Of a stretch of DNA of 64,000 nucleotides, positions 1 through 9,245 are shown piece after piece. The notes below the pieces were generated by a model. The model saw only the letters and a list, made by a program, of their open reading frames with translations. It searched no databases and was not told the DNA's origin. Within the stretch, counting starts at the first letter, position 1. The number at the start of each line of letters is the position of its first letter. The position numbers and the translations under genes were made by a program. This DNA is from Leptothrix sp. (in: b-proteobacteria) (GTDB lineage: Bacteria > Pseudomonadota > Gammaproteobacteria > Burkholderiales > Burkholderiaceae_C). The stretch spans positions 109,221 through 173,220 of the forward strand of contig PNKV01000008.1 in NCBI GenBank assembly GCA_013822685.1, in the 5' to 3' direction.

Positions 1-370
1 TCAAAAGCAGACTGGCCACCACTACCAGAATAAGAGAGCTTGCCTCGAACTCGATGACCCGCTGAGAACGCCCGACCACGTACATCAACAGCGCAATCGC
101 CAACAGCAAAAAACCGGGCACAACGGCAGGCTTGGCGGGTTGGCTGAACAAGTCAGTGCGCATGCCCCAAAGCAACCAGGCACAAGCCGCCAGGATCAGA
201 GGCCCATGCCCTTGCTCGTCCGTGGCCCAGGTAGTTTGGGCCAGCGTCATGAACGTGGGGACGTACATGATCGCGAATGCCAGGCAAATCACGGCAAGAG
301 ACCATACCGGGAACTTGACAGGCGATGGAGCGCTGGGAAATGCCCCGGAGGTTGGTGCTGATTGAGCCAT
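1..370 (-). CDS. Exosortase B-type transpeptidase, N-terminal part (runs off left edge)
   Basis: The first 123 codons of an integral membrane protein read leftward from an ATG at 370 and leave the window without a stop. The translated part has a short soluble N-terminus and hydrophobic segments. It matches the complete exosortase at 2860-3753 closely: both have a MYVPT stretch, an EQGHGP/GQGHGP motif, and MYVVGRSQ versus LYVVGHSQ followed by an FE-[AT]-[AS]-S segment. The catalytic Cys, Arg and His of exosortases lie further along and cannot be seen. The gene follows the glycosyltransferase at 455-1606 by 84 bases on the same strand, so the two are probably cotranscribed. The family cuts and sorts PEP-CTERM proteins at the inner membrane. 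Assignment rests on similarity to the neighbouring paralogue; intactness is unknown. Confidence 0.8.
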   Translation of the reverse strand, partial: MAQSAPTSGAFPSAPSPVKFPVWSLAVICLAFAIMYVPTFMTLAQTTWATDEQGHGPLILAACAWLLWGMRTDLFSQPAKPAVVPGFLLLAIALLMYVVGRSQRVIEFEASSLILVVVASLLL

Positions 371-454
371 GAACCGCAGTCAAAAATGCAATGAAGCCAC
401 CACCCAGGGCGGCACCGGTGATTGTTACCGATTCACGCAGAAAGTTCGGTCGGA

Positions 455-1606
455 TTACCCTGATTGAGCCATGGCAGACCGATAAATTTCGATCAATTCA
501 GCACAATTGCGCTCTGGTGTATAGCGCTCTTCGTATTCTTGGCGAGCCGCCTGCCCCATCCGGAGCATTTCTTGCGGATGCGCGTGAGCCCATTCGATTT
601 TGGCAGCCAAATCTTGTGCATCACCCGGATTGAATAGCAGCCCCGTCCGCCCATCGGCCACCAGTTCAGCCATGGAACCCAGTCGACTGGCAATCACCGG
701 CGTACCGCTGGCAAAAGCCTCCACCAAGGTTCGAGGAAAGCCTTCGTAACAGACACTGGGCAACACCAAAAAAGCCGCCGAAGCCATGCGAGCCATGATG
801 TCCGGCAAGGGCAAAAAGCCAAGGTAGCCAGCACCAGCAACTGCCTTAGCCTCCGGCTCGAAAGGCCCACCCCCAATGATCTCGACGCGGGGCGCCAGCA
901 TCAGCCGCATAGCAGCCAACATCACAGCAATGCCCTTCTCTTCAGACAACCGCCCCACAAATAGCCCACCCGATCGCCCTACCCATTCAGGTTGAGCAGG
1001 CCAAGGCACAAAATTGGGCTTGATGCTGATTCGCTCTGCGGGCAACCCGCCAGCCACAAACTTGTCCTTGCAGAACTGATTCAGGGCGATGTAGCGGGAA
1101 ACCTTGCTTTGGAAGGTTCCAAGGGCACGGTGAGCCGACAGCATCACCGCCACCGCCCCCGATTGCACCGCAGATCCGCGGTAGCACCGATGCTGCACGG
1201 CGCGCCAAGGCACTTTGCCCAAACAATCCTCGCAGACCTTGCCATCCCGCAAAAAAATGGCCTGAGGACACATCAAACGAAAATTGTGGAGCGTTTGAAC
1301 GACCGGAACCTTCAAGGAGTTGGCCGCCCAATAAACCGACGGCGACACCAACGGCAGCGTGTTATGCACGTGCATGACGTCAGGCCGAAATTGCTCAATC
1401 AACGCCTTGATTTCCCTGGTGGTGTCCGTAGACCACAAAGTTTGGGCCGCCACATTCAGGCGCGACACCTTGTTGACGTCATCGTTGTGCCGCAAATGCA
1501 GGGCAACCTCGTGCCCGTGCTCACGCAGCAAAGCCACTTCTGACTCAACCACGCTGTCTTCGCCACCCCGCTGCTGGTAGGCGTTGTGCACCATCAAGAC
1601 TCTCAT
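455..1606 (-). CDS. Glycosyltransferase family 4 (EPS assembly)
   Basis: This 383-residue GT-B fold protein should transfer a sugar from a nucleotide donor to the growing lipid-linked EPS unit at the cytoplasmic face of the membrane. The N-terminus MRVLMVHNAYQQRGGED is the usual first strand and glycine-rich loop of GT4 enzymes. The C-terminal half has the donor-site pattern GRLSEEKGI, then PSVCYEGFPRTLVEAFASGTP with the E-x7-E type motif. An in-frame start 36 bases upstream exists, but it adds a non-conserved leader, so the ATG at 1606 is preferred. The partial exosortase gene follows it on the same strand. Donor and acceptor sugars cannot be read from the sequence. Confidence 0.88.
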   Translation of the reverse strand: MRVLMVHNAYQQRGGEDSVVESEVALLREHGHEVALHLRHNDDVNKVSRLNVAAQTLWSTDTTREIKALIEQFRPDVMHVHNTLPLVSPSVYWAANSLKVPVVQTLHNFRLMCPQAIFLRDGKVCEDCLGKVPWRAVQHRCYRGSAVQSGAVAVMLSAHRALGTFQSKVSRYIALNQFCKDKFVAGGLPAERISIKPNFVPWPAQPEWVGRSGGLFVGRLSEEKGIAVMLAAMRLMLAPRVEIIGGGPFEPEAKAVAGAGYLGFLPLPDIMARMASAAFLVLPSVCYEGFPRTLVEAFASGTPVIASRLGSMAELVADGRTGLLFNPGDAQDLAAKIEWAHAHPQEMLRMGQAARQEYEERYTPERNCAELIEIYRSAMAQSG

Positions 1607-1848
1607 CCAAGACCATCCTGCCGCCCGGGTCAACCCCCGCACATTGTCGCCCAGCCCCTACCCCCGGAACTTCCCGCATCAAAAGCACTCCATTCACCCA
1701 CTTGGTGATAAATGTCAGCGCTTTGTGACACGGCTTTTGGTCCGACCGCGCGCTAACCCTGAAGTAGCGCCCATGAGCCCTCCTCTAAAATTCATGCCAT
1801 GTGTCCAAGAAGTGGCGGACATCAACAACAACCCCTGGTGGGCGTCTT

Positions 1849-2715
1849 ATGAGACATCCAGATCCAAATTTCGGTTACCCATCTCTGTCGTTCTTGGAGC
1901 GGGAACAGGTGTTGGGCGGCTTGAAACAACAAGCGAAGAAGAAGATCATTCGTAGCGGCGCCTACGTCCTTGACACGTTCATCGACGCAACATCCTGGGA
2001 TGAAGCCATCAGTCGCATCGCCGATTGGGGCGCTGAGCACCAATCTCGTTATGTCACATTGTGCAATGTGCACTCGGTGGTCACCGGCAGCCAAACCGCC
2101 AAATTTGCGAACGTGATCAATGGCGCCGACATGGCCCTGCCCGACGGCGCGCCCGTCGCCTGGATGATGCGCAAGGAAGGTTTTGCCGAACAGCAACGCA
2201 TCAGCGGACCCGATTTGATGCTGCGCTATTTGGCGGAAGCCGAGCGCCGCGGTCAGTCTGTCTTTTTTTACGGCAGCGTTGACGACACCCTGGCCAAGTT
2301 GCGTGGTCGGTTGATGGCCAAGTTCCCCAAGCTGAAAATCGCTGGCATGGCCTCGCCCCCTTTCCGCAAGCTGACCGAGCAGGAAGACGCCGAATACACC
2401 CAAAAGATCAATGCCTCCGGCGCCCACGTGGTGTTCGTGGGCCTGGGCTGCCCCAAGCAAGAACTCTGGATGGCCGAACATCGTGGCGCCATCAAGGCGG
2501 TCATGGTGGGTGTCGGCGCCGCGTTTGACTATCACGCAGGCACCTTGCGCCGCGCACCCGCCTGGATGCAGCAGCGCGGCCTGGAATGGCTCTACCGTTT
2601 CGTTTGCGAACCCCGCCGCCTGGCGCGCCGCTACCTTGAAACCAACAGCGTGTTCGTGGGCAAGCTCCTGGTCCGCGCGGTGTTCGGGCGCGATCCCAAG
2701 CACCAGAAAGGCTGA
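1849..2715 (+). CDS. WecG/TagA/CpsF family glycosyltransferase
   Basis: A 288-residue member of the WecG/TagA/CpsF (GT26) family, which adds the second sugar, often an N-acetylmannosamine derivative, to an undecaprenyl-diphosphate-linked monosaccharide. Family signatures are visible: LPDGAPV near the expected catalytic Asp, RISGPDLM, FFYGS, and VFVGLGCPKQELWM with VGAAFDYHAGTLRRAPAWMQ towards the C-terminus. The start is uncertain: a GTG at 1801 would add 16 residues, and the ATG at 1849 is chosen because the added part looks unstructured. It is the first plus-strand gene of the EPS locus, separated by about 240 bases from the divergent glycosyltransferase, and is followed by a strong terminator. 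No initiating sugar-phosphate transferase is present in the window. Confidence 0.88.
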   Translation: MRHPDPNFGYPSLSFLEREQVLGGLKQQAKKKIIRSGAYVLDTFIDATSWDEAISRIADWGAEHQSRYVTLCNVHSVVTGSQTAKFANVINGADMALPDGAPVAWMMRKEGFAEQQRISGPDLMLRYLAEAERRGQSVFFYGSVDDTLAKLRGRLMAKFPKLKIAGMASPPFRKLTEQEDAEYTQKINASGAHVVFVGLGCPKQELWMAEHRGAIKAVMVGVGAAFDYHAGTLRRAPAWMQQRGLEWLYRFVCEPRRLARRYLETNSVFVGKLLVRAVFGRDPKHQKG

Positions 2716-2743
2716 TCCCAGCCTGGCAATTACGGTTGCTAAC

Positions 2744-2778
2744 AAAAGCCCCTCCCAGTCCGGCGGGGCTTTTTTTTT
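2744..2778 (+). terminator. Rho-independent terminator after the WecG-family gene
   Basis: A GCCCC (2748-2752) / GGGGC (2765-2769) stem, extended by AAAA/TTTT pairing, is followed by a run of nine Ts at 2770-2778. It lies about 30 bases after the stop at 2715 and separates this gene from the exosortase operon that follows. Confidence 0.85.
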
Positions 2779-2859
2779 GCCGCATTAAACTGGGGCCTGC
2801 TCACCTTCGGGGCCCGAGCCCATGGAACCTTTCCCGCAGAACCAGGTCTTTTATCACCA

Positions 2860-3753
2860 ATGAACACACAAACATTGGCCCTCCCCATTGACAGCAGCAC
2901 CCCCAGCAAGCTTGAGCTGGGGATATTGGCCCTTGGGCTGTTAACCATGTACGTGCCCACGTACATTGCCCTGGACCAGAACATCTGGAACATCGTTGGC
3001 CAGGGGCATGGTCCCGTCATGCTGGCCTTGACGTTGTGGTTGGGCTGGCAACGCTGGCCCACCCTCATGGCATTACCCAAGCGCCACGCAAGCCTCGGCG
3101 GCTCGATTTTGCTGGTGCTGGGCATGATGCTTTATGTGGTCGGCCACTCTCAAGATCTGCTGGCATTCGAAACCGCATCGCAGATCCCCTTGTTGGCGGG
3201 ACTTTTCCTGCTCTACAAGGGAGGCGCGGGCCTGAAGGTCATGTGGTTTCCGCTGTTCTTTCTGTTTTTTCTGGTTCCCATGCCAGGTTCCATCGTTGAC
3301 GCCATCACCGCACCGCTCAAAGCTGGCGTGTCTTACGTGGCTGAATGGGCGCTTCACGTCGCGGGCTACCCCATTGGCAGACGGGGCGTCACGCTCACCA
3401 TCGGTCAGTACCAACTCTTGGTGGCCGACGCCTGCGCAGGCATCAATTCGATTTTTGCACTTGAGGCCATCGGGGTGTTCTACCTCAGCGTGGCCAAGCA
3501 CACCAACCACCTCCGCAACGTGTTGCTGGCCGCGCTGATCATCCCCATTTCATTCATTTCCAACACCTTGCGCGTGATTGTTCTTGTGCTGGTCACATAC
3601 TATTTTGGTGACGAAGCCGGCCAAGGTTTCGTGCACGGATTTGCTGGCATCCTGCTGTTCATGATGGCCACCATCCTGACGATCGGGGTCGACGCCGTTC
3701 TGGGCCGATTTTTCAAAGAACCCCCCGCATCACCGCAAGCCACTCCCCAATGA
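2860..3753 (+). CDS. xrtB: Exosortase B
   Basis: A 297-residue polytopic inner-membrane protease/transpeptidase that recognises PEP-CTERM sorting signals. The three catalytic residues of the family are present: Cys192 in ADACAGINS, Arg238 in SNTLRVIV, and His259 in GFVHGFAG. About eight hydrophobic segments span residues 20-280. It overlaps the next gene by an ATGA (3750-3753) and is probably cotranscribed with fcl and epsI. The presence of an EpsI gene two positions on, plus EpsF/EpsG elsewhere, fits the B-type exosortase EPS loci of betaproteobacteria. A likely substrate is encoded at 49821-50621. A second, closely related exosortase starts at 370 on the other strand. Confidence 0.95.
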   Translation: MNTQTLALPIDSSTPSKLELGILALGLLTMYVPTYIALDQNIWNIVGQGHGPVMLALTLWLGWQRWPTLMALPKRHASLGGSILLVLGMMLYVVGHSQDLLAFETASQIPLLAGLFLLYKGGAGLKVMWFPLFFLFFLVPMPGSIVDAITAPLKAGVSYVAEWALHVAGYPIGRRGVTLTIGQYQLLVADACAGINSIFALEAIGVFYLSVAKHTNHLRNVLLAALIIPISFISNTLRVIVLVLVTYYFGDEAGQGFVHGFAGILLFMMATILTIGVDAVLGRFFKEPPASPQATPQ

Positions 3754-4679
3754 ACCAATCTGCCAAGATCTTTGTAGCCGGACACCGCGGCATGGTGGGC
3801 TCGGCCATCGTCCGCCGATTGCAGGCTGCGGGCCACACCAACATCGTCACCCGCAGCCGCAGCGAACTCGACTTGCTCAATCAGCAAGCCGTTCAAACGT
3901 TCATGCAGCTTGAAAAACCCGATTACACCTTCGTGGCGGCAGCCAAGGTGGGTGGCATCCAGGCCAACAACACTTACCGGGCTGATTTCATTTATCAAAA
4001 TCTGATGATTGAAGCCAACCTCATCCATGCGGCTCACCTGGCCGGCGTGCAAAGGATGATGTTCCTGGGATCCAGCTGCATTTACCCAAAACAGGCGCCG
4101 CAGCCCCTCAAGGAGGAGAGCCTGCTGACGGGTGAACTCGAACCCACCAACGAGCCCTACGCCATCGCCAAGATCGCCGGCATCAAATTGTGCGAAAGCT
4201 ATAACCAGCAATACAGCCGCCAGTACATCAGCGTCATGCCCACCAATTTGTATGGGCTCAACGACAACTACGACCTCAGCAACAGCCATGTGCTGCCCGC
4301 CCTGATCCGCAAGGCTCACGAAGCCAAGCAGCGGAGTGACCAATGCCTGGTGGTCTGGGGCACCGGCACGCCCATGCGCGAGTTCATGTACGCCGATGAC
4401 CTGGCCGACGCCTGCTTTTACCTGATGAACCTGGGCTACGACGGCCCCTTGGTCAACATCGGCACCGGCACAGATGTCACTATCCGAGAACTGGCCGAAA
4501 CCGTCGTCAAGGTCGTTGGATTTGAAGGCGACCTCAGCTTCGACACCACCAAGCCAGATGGCACACCCCGCAAATTGATGGACGTTTCTCGGATGACAGG
4601 CCTGGGTTGGCGCGCCAGCACCAGCCTTGAAGATGGCATTCGATTTGCTTATCAAGACTACCTATCGAAGCTCTCATGA
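3750..4679 (+). CDS. fcl: GDP-L-fucose synthase
   Basis: A 309-residue short-chain dehydrogenase of the extended type that converts GDP-4-keto-6-deoxy-D-mannose to GDP-L-fucose by epimerisation and NADPH reduction. The nucleotide-binding GHRGMVGS loop is at residues 11-18. The catalytic region is GSSCIYP (about 107-113) with Tyr137 and Lys141 in YAIAK. Length is normal for the family. It overlaps xrtB upstream and epsI downstream by ATGA at both ends, so all three are translationally coupled. The partner gmd (GDP-mannose 4,6-dehydratase) is not in this window; the nucleotidyltransferase at 32583 could supply GDP-mannose. Fucose as an EPS component is an inference. Confidence 0.95.
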   Translation: MNQSAKIFVAGHRGMVGSAIVRRLQAAGHTNIVTRSRSELDLLNQQAVQTFMQLEKPDYTFVAAAKVGGIQANNTYRADFIYQNLMIEANLIHAAHLAGVQRMMFLGSSCIYPKQAPQPLKEESLLTGELEPTNEPYAIAKIAGIKLCESYNQQYSRQYISVMPTNLYGLNDNYDLSNSHVLPALIRKAHEAKQRSDQCLVVWGTGTPMREFMYADDLADACFYLMNLGYDGPLVNIGTGTDVTIRELAETVVKVVGFEGDLSFDTTKPDGTPRKLMDVSRMTGLGWRASTSLEDGIRFAYQDYLSKLS

Positions 4680-5377
4680 AAATCAGCCTACGCACCCTCA
4701 CCGTGACCAGCGCGCTGTTTCTGGCGGCCCTGCTGGGCACCTTGCTGCGCCCTACCATTGCCGAGGGCCACAAGCGGGCCGCCCTGGATGGGACCGTGCC
4801 CAAGCAAATCGGAGAGTGGCGCGAGTTGCCCAGTCCCATGATCCAGGTGGACACCTCGGTGCCTACCACCGAAGGCACCAACCGCGACCAGCCTTACGAC
4901 GACCTGGTCTCACGCACTTACGTGAATGCCAAAGGTGAGCAGATCATGGTGGCACTGGCCTATGGCAGCCAACAACGCCAGGAAATCAAGATTCACCGTC
5001 CTGAGCTTTGCTACCCAGCCCAGGGATGGCAGGTTGACAGCCTCAAACGCACCACCTTCCCGGTTTCCACTGCCGAGAGTGCGGGCGGCATTCCGGGCTT
5101 TCGATTGGTGGCCAAGCAAAGCAACGGGCCAGGTTACGAATTGGTCAGCTATTGGATCCGCATCGGCAACACCTACAGCGACAGCGCTTGGACCACCCGG
5201 ATGGCCATCATGAAAGAAGGCTTGCAGGGCCGCATGACCGATGGCGTTCTGGTGCGTGTGTCCCAACGAAGCAATAAGCCGCCCGCAAGCGATGACGTTT
5301 TCAAACGTCAAGAGCAATTTGCAGCGCAATTGGTCGCAGCCACTGCACCAGAAGGCAAAATCCTGCTGGTCCGCTGA
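4676..5377 (+). CDS. epsI: Exosortase-associated protein EpsI, B-type
   Basis: A 233-residue protein with one N-terminal membrane or signal segment (residues 5-25) and an exported EpsI domain. The signature [12 protein letters not shown] is present at about residues 104-115, followed by a hydrophilic domain typical of EpsI. In many genomes EpsI is encoded beside, or fused to, exosortase; its biochemical role is not settled. Here it is split from xrtB only by fcl, and all starts overlap preceding stops. Its presence supports the view that xrtB is of the EPS-linked B type. Confidence 0.9.
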   Translation: MKISLRTLTVTSALFLAALLGTLLRPTIAEGHKRAALDGTVPKQIGEWRELPSPMIQVDTSVPTTEGTNRDQPYDDLVSRTYVNAKGEQIMVALAYGSQQRQEIKIHRPELCYPAQGWQVDSLKRTTFPVSTAESAGGIPGFRLVAKQSNGPGYELVSYWIRIGNTYSDSAWTTRMAIMKEGLQGRMTDGVLVRVSQRSNKPPASDDVFKRQEQFAAQLVAATAPEGKILLVR

Positions 5378-5446
5378 CTTTTCCCAACTGGCTTGTTTCT
5401 TACATTGAATGAATAACGAAAAGATCGATGTACCAGGGGCGCTCGC

Positions 5447-6631
5447 ATGAGGGCCCTGAAAATCGCCATCGTCCACGATTGGTTGGTGAGCTATGCGGGC
5501 GCCGAACGGGTTGCCGAGCAATTGCTCATCATGTTTCCCCAAGCGGATCTTTTTTCTGTCGTGGATTTTGTTCCAGAGTCCGAGCGTGGATTTCTGAATG
5601 GCCGCACACCCAAAACCACCTTCATTCAAAAGCTGCCCAGGGCAAAGACCAGCTACCGCACTTACCTGCCCCTGATGCCTCTGGCCATTGAGCAGCTCGA
5701 TTTGTCTGGATACGATCTCATCGTGTCCAGCAGCCATGCGGTGGCCAAAGGTGTGCTCACTGGCCCAGACCAGATTCATGTGAGTTATGTGCACTCCCCT
5801 ATTCGTTATGCATGGGACATGCAACATCAGTATCTGGAAGAATCCAAGCTGACCAAGGGATTTAAATCGTTTTTGGCAAAATCCATCCTGCATTACATCC
5901 GCATGTGGGACAGCCGCACGGCATCGGGCGTCGATGTTTTCGTGGCCAATTCTGCCTTCATTGGCCGGCGCATCCGCAAGGCGTATCGGCGTGACTCGCA
6001 GGTTGTCTTCCCACCAGTGGACACTGAGGCCTTCACCCCTGCGGCGCAGAAAAAAGAGTTTTACCTGACCGCTTCGCGGTTGGTGCCCTACAAAAAAGTG
6101 CCCTTGATTGTTGAAGCATTTTCAAAAATGCCCGACAAGCAATTGATCGTGATTGGCGACGGCCCTGAATGGGCCAAAGCCAACGCCGTCAAGTCGCCCA
6201 ATGTCACCTTGCTGGGATACCAACCCTTCAAGGTGCTCAAGGAGCACATGCAACACGCCAAGGGCTTTGTGTTCGCCGCCGAAGAAGACTTCGGCATCAC
6301 GCCAGTCGAGGCCCAAGCATGCGGCACCCCCGTCATTGCTTTTGGTCGCGGCGGTGCGCTTGAAACAGTCAAAGGCCTAGACACCGAGGAGCCTACCGGG
6401 GTTTTCTTTGCCGAGCAATCGGTCGAGGCCATCATGGCCGCAGTGCGTTCCTTTGAGCAGAATAGTCACCGCTTCAGTGTCCAAGCCTGCCGTGAGAATG
6501 CTGAACGCTTTTCCATTGCGCAATTCAGGTCGTCGATGATGAAAGTCATCAACGAAGCCATTGTTGAATTGATGGAACCGCCGGTTGCTGCGCCACAGGC
6601 TCAGCGTGCGAAGGTCAAGTCAGTCATTTGA
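5447..6631 (+). CDS. Glycosyltransferase family 4
   Basis: A 394-residue GT-B glycosyltransferase. The N-terminus IAIVHDWLVSYAGAERV is the classic GT4 start. The middle carries YVHSPIRYAWD, a motif common in WbaZ-like mannosyltransferases, then SRLVPYKKVPLIVEAF and EEDFGITPVEAQACGTPVIA in the donor-binding half. It begins 69 bases after epsI with an AGGGGC upstream of the ATG. The family and cytoplasmic membrane-associated role are clear. Mannosyl transfer is only suggested by resemblance to WbaZ-type enzymes. Confidence 0.9.
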   Translation: MRALKIAIVHDWLVSYAGAERVAEQLLIMFPQADLFSVVDFVPESERGFLNGRTPKTTFIQKLPRAKTSYRTYLPLMPLAIEQLDLSGYDLIVSSSHAVAKGVLTGPDQIHVSYVHSPIRYAWDMQHQYLEESKLTKGFKSFLAKSILHYIRMWDSRTASGVDVFVANSAFIGRRIRKAYRRDSQVVFPPVDTEAFTPAAQKKEFYLTASRLVPYKKVPLIVEAFSKMPDKQLIVIGDGPEWAKANAVKSPNVTLLGYQPFKVLKEHMQHAKGFVFAAEEDFGITPVEAQACGTPVIAFGRGGALETVKGLDTEEPTGVFFAEQSVEAIMAAVRSFEQNSHRFSVQACRENAERFSIAQFRSSMMKVINEAIVELMEPPVAAPQAQRAKVKSVI

Positions 6632-6640
6632 AGTATAAAA

Positions 6641-7165
6641 ATGACCGCTCCAGACGCCAGCGCCTTCTCGCCTCTTCAGCCACGAGCCGTTGAAAAAACA
6701 CCAAGAACAGAATGGGTGGATGCCGCCAAGGGCATTGGCATCATATTGGTGGTCATAGGGCATGCCATTGTCGGCTTGCGTGATGGCGCTTTGATTCTGC
6801 AGGACGGTGCATTCCACATGCCGCTGTTTTTTTTCCTGTCCGGCATTTTTATCGCGAAACGGGTAGCAAGTGAGGCTTTGTCTTCTTCAGAATCGTCTAC
6901 CGTCAAACTGCGCAAGGCTTACCTGGGCGGTGGTGGAAAGGCAATTTCCAATGTATTTTCATTTTTGGGAATAAAGACTCTGCCTATCGATTTCATTCAT
7001 GTCATGTTCGTGGCGGGCAGGCGTATTGCCTTGAACAAAATCCTGCGCGTCGACAATGTGTACGCCATCTTGTTTTTTGCCTCGGTGATGGGTATTGCAG
7101 GTCCCTTGGTCATCAAAAAAATAGCCCATCGGTTGAAAATATCAAGTCAGATCGGTTTGGCTTAG
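6641..7165 (+). pseudogene. Internally deleted acyltransferase-3 (OafA-type) remnant
   Basis: This 174-residue open frame has both ends of an acyltransferase-3 protein but not the middle. Residues 25-72 hold the family start, with the catalytic-type GH in VVIGHAI and PLFFFLSG. Residues from about 103 on match the usual C-terminal pair of membrane helices, LPIDFIHVMFVAGRR onwards. Intact relatives, including the two at 12638 and 13836, are 350-400 residues, so about 170-200 residues are missing in frame. Loss of most membrane helices should abolish O-acyl transfer. It sits 9 bases after the preceding glycosyltransferase and 9 before the next, so translation may still be coupled. Confidence 0.7.
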
Positions 7166-7174
7166 TCAAAAGTA

Positions 7175-8113
7175 ATGCACATGGACACCCCCAGCTTGAA
7201 TGCCTACATCATCATCGCCACCAAAGGCAGAGCGGCCATCACCTTTGAGCTGCTGACCTGGCTGGAAAGCCAGACTTTGCCCGCCACGCATGTGGTGGTG
7301 GTGGGCTCGGAAGCGCGTGACGTCACGGACATAGACACCCATCCTTCTGTGCTTGCAGGCAAGGCATCGGTCGTCGTGGCCAAGCATGCCGGGTCGTCTC
7401 ACCAGCGCAATGTTGGCGTTGATGTGGCCAAAAAATTTGGCCTGCTGGGCGATGCGCCCGGCTTTGCCGTGTTCATGGATGATGACTTCAGGCCAGCCAA
7501 GACTTGGCTTGAAGCCGCCCAAAAGACTTTTCAGGCGCAACCTGACGTGGTGGGCATCACAGGCCATGTCTTGGCGGATGGGGCCCAGGGCACGCCTTTG
7601 ACCACGGATGACGCCCGCGTTTATCTCAGTGGCCGTAAGCCACCGGAGCCCCATTGGGCCAGTGGCGCAACCCAACGCCCCATGGAAAGCCTGTTCGGCT
7701 GCAACATGGCCTTCCGAGACACCGCCGTTCGCCAATGCGTGTTCGACGAAGCCCTGCCGCTTTACGGCTGGCAGGAAGACCAGGACTACTCCAGCCAGGC
7801 ATCTCGGCTGGGGCGCAATATCTATTCACCCGACTGCATCGGGGTGCACCTTGGCAGCAAGTCAGGCCGCACATCCGGTCTGCGGTTTGGTTATTCACAA
7901 ATTGCCAACCCGCTGTACCTGATCAAGAAGGGCACGATGTCCCGGCGCAAGGCCTACAAATTCATTGCCAAACATTTGGCGGCCAACACGGTCAAAAGTC
8001 TGCTTCGCCACCCCACGGTCGACTATCCCGGCCGGCTGAAGGGCAATGTGCGCGCACTGACTGACCTGGTCCGGGGCCGCTGCGATCCTCGCCGCATCCT
8101 CGAGTTTGTTTAA
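7175..8113 (+). CDS. Glycosyltransferase family 2
   Basis: A 312-residue GT-A fold enzyme. It starts with the NAYIIIATKGRA strand-loop, has SSHQRNVGVD in the nucleotide-binding region, and carries a DDD metal-binding motif in VFMDDDFRPAK. A GWQEDQDYS motif later on fits the catalytic ED region of family 2 enzymes. Two methionines lie close together at the start (7175 and 7181). The end overlaps the next gene by 8 bases. It probably adds one sugar of the EPS repeat; specificity is not deducible. Confidence 0.88.
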   Translation: MHMDTPSLNAYIIIATKGRAAITFELLTWLESQTLPATHVVVVGSEARDVTDIDTHPSVLAGKASVVVAKHAGSSHQRNVGVDVAKKFGLLGDAPGFAVFMDDDFRPAKTWLEAAQKTFQAQPDVVGITGHVLADGAQGTPLTTDDARVYLSGRKPPEPHWASGATQRPMESLFGCNMAFRDTAVRQCVFDEALPLYGWQEDQDYSSQASRLGRNIYSPDCIGVHLGSKSGRTSGLRFGYSQIANPLYLIKKGTMSRRKAYKFIAKHLAANTVKSLLRHPTVDYPGRLKGNVRALTDLVRGRCDPRRILEFV

Positions 8114-9245
8114 GGCAGGGTCACTGAAATTGGCAGCTCACTCCAAAGCATCCCTGTTCATCAACGGCCGCTTTCTAGGCCAGGGCGTCACAGGCATCCA
8201 GCGTTATGCGCGCGAAACGCTGGCCTGCATGGACGAGCAGTTGGCGCCCGGCGGGGCTTATGGCGATTTTGCGCCGGTCACGATTCTGGCCCCCCAAGGC
8301 ACTCCTGATCCCGGCTTGCGCCACATCCGCTTTCAACACGTGGGCAGGCTTTCAGGACATGCCTGGGAGCAAACCGAACTGGCTTGGCATGCCCGCGCGG
8401 GCCTGCTATTCACCTTCGCGTTTGCCGGCCCCCTGCTTCACCGCTGGCAAGTCACCACAGTCCACGATGCGGGTGTCGTGAGAGTGCCCGAGGCGTACAC
8501 AGCCAAGTTTCGGCTTTGGTACAACTTCATGGTTCGCTCACTCGTCAAGCACTCGCCATTGACCGTCGCCGTCTCTCAGTTCAGCAAGCAAGAAGCCATC
8601 GCGTGCTTTGGCGCCAAGGCCGAGCGCATTGGCGTGACCACCGAGGGCTGGCAACACCTGGACAAAATTCAGGCGGACGACACCATCCTCGACAAGCATC
8701 AATTGCGCGGGCAGCCCTTCGTGCTGGCGGTGAGCAGCGCCAACCCCAATAAAAACTTCGGCAGCATCGTCAAAGCCTTGTCGTTGTTGGGCTCGAAAGC
8801 GCCCAAGTGCGTCGTGGCCGGCGCCACCAACTCGGTGGTCTTTCAGCAAACCACCGAGACGTCCGAGCACATGGTGAAGCTGGGCTACGTGAGCGATGGT
8901 GAACTCAAAGCCCTTTATCAGAACGCCTCGTGTTTCGCGTTCCCGTCGTTCTATGAAGGCTTCGGCATTCCACCTTTGGAGGCCATGGCCAGTGGATGCC
9001 CCGTCATCGCCTCAACCGCCGATGCGGTCAGGGAAACGTGTGGAGATGCCGCACTTTATTTTGACCCTCACCATCCTGAGCAACTCGCTCAAAGATTGAC
9101 CGATTTCTTCAAGGACCCTGCGCTGGCCCCAGCCATGGCACAAGCAGGCAGGGCGCGCGCCGCGCAGTACTCGTGGCAGCGTTCGGCCACCCTCAACCTG
9201 GACTTGCTGCAAGCGGTCCTGAGCCAGCGTGGTCGCGCAGCATGA
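8106..9245 (+). CDS. Glycosyltransferase family 4
   Basis: A 379-residue GT-B enzyme with a start typical of bacterial GT4 proteins that act in EPS loci (FINGRFLGQGVTGIQRYARE, with the G-x-G-x-x-R-Y element). The donor domain has VSSANPNKNF, LGYVSDGELKALYQ and FPSFYEGFGIPPLEAMASGCPV, including the two Glu residues seven apart. It overlaps the upstream family 2 gene by 8 bases and the downstream one by ATGA, so it belongs to a tightly coupled run of transferases between 7175 and 11355. Confidence 0.9.
   Translation: MFKAGSLKLAAHSKASLFINGRFLGQGVTGIQRYARETLACMDEQLAPGGAYGDFAPVTILAPQGTPDPGLRHIRFQHVGRLSGHAWEQTELAWHARAGLLFTFAFAGPLLHRWQVTTVHDAGVVRVPEAYTAKFRLWYNFMVRSLVKHSPLTVAVSQFSKQEAIACFGAKAERIGVTTEGWQHLDKIQADDTILDKHQLRGQPFVLAVSSANPNKNFGSIVKALSLLGSKAPKCVVAGATNSVVFQQTTETSEHMVKLGYVSDGELKALYQNASCFAFPSFYEGFGIPPLEAMASGCPVIASTADAVRETCGDAALYFDPHHPEQLAQRLTDFFKDPALAPAMAQAGRARAAQYSWQRSATLNLDLLQAVLSQRGRAA

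Noticed and set aside
1822..2745. 307-codon minus-strand open frame
   Set aside because: Antisense to the WecG-family gene and composed of low-information His/Gln/Gly-rich sequence.
2823..2838. GG-N10-GC site before xrtB as a sigma-54 promoter
   Set aside because: Only the core dinucleotides and a few other bases match, and it would leave a leader of about 12 bases. Such matches are frequent by chance here.
3600..4655. 351-codon minus-strand open frame
   Set aside because: Antisense to fcl, whose motifs are intact; no domain seen in the minus frame.
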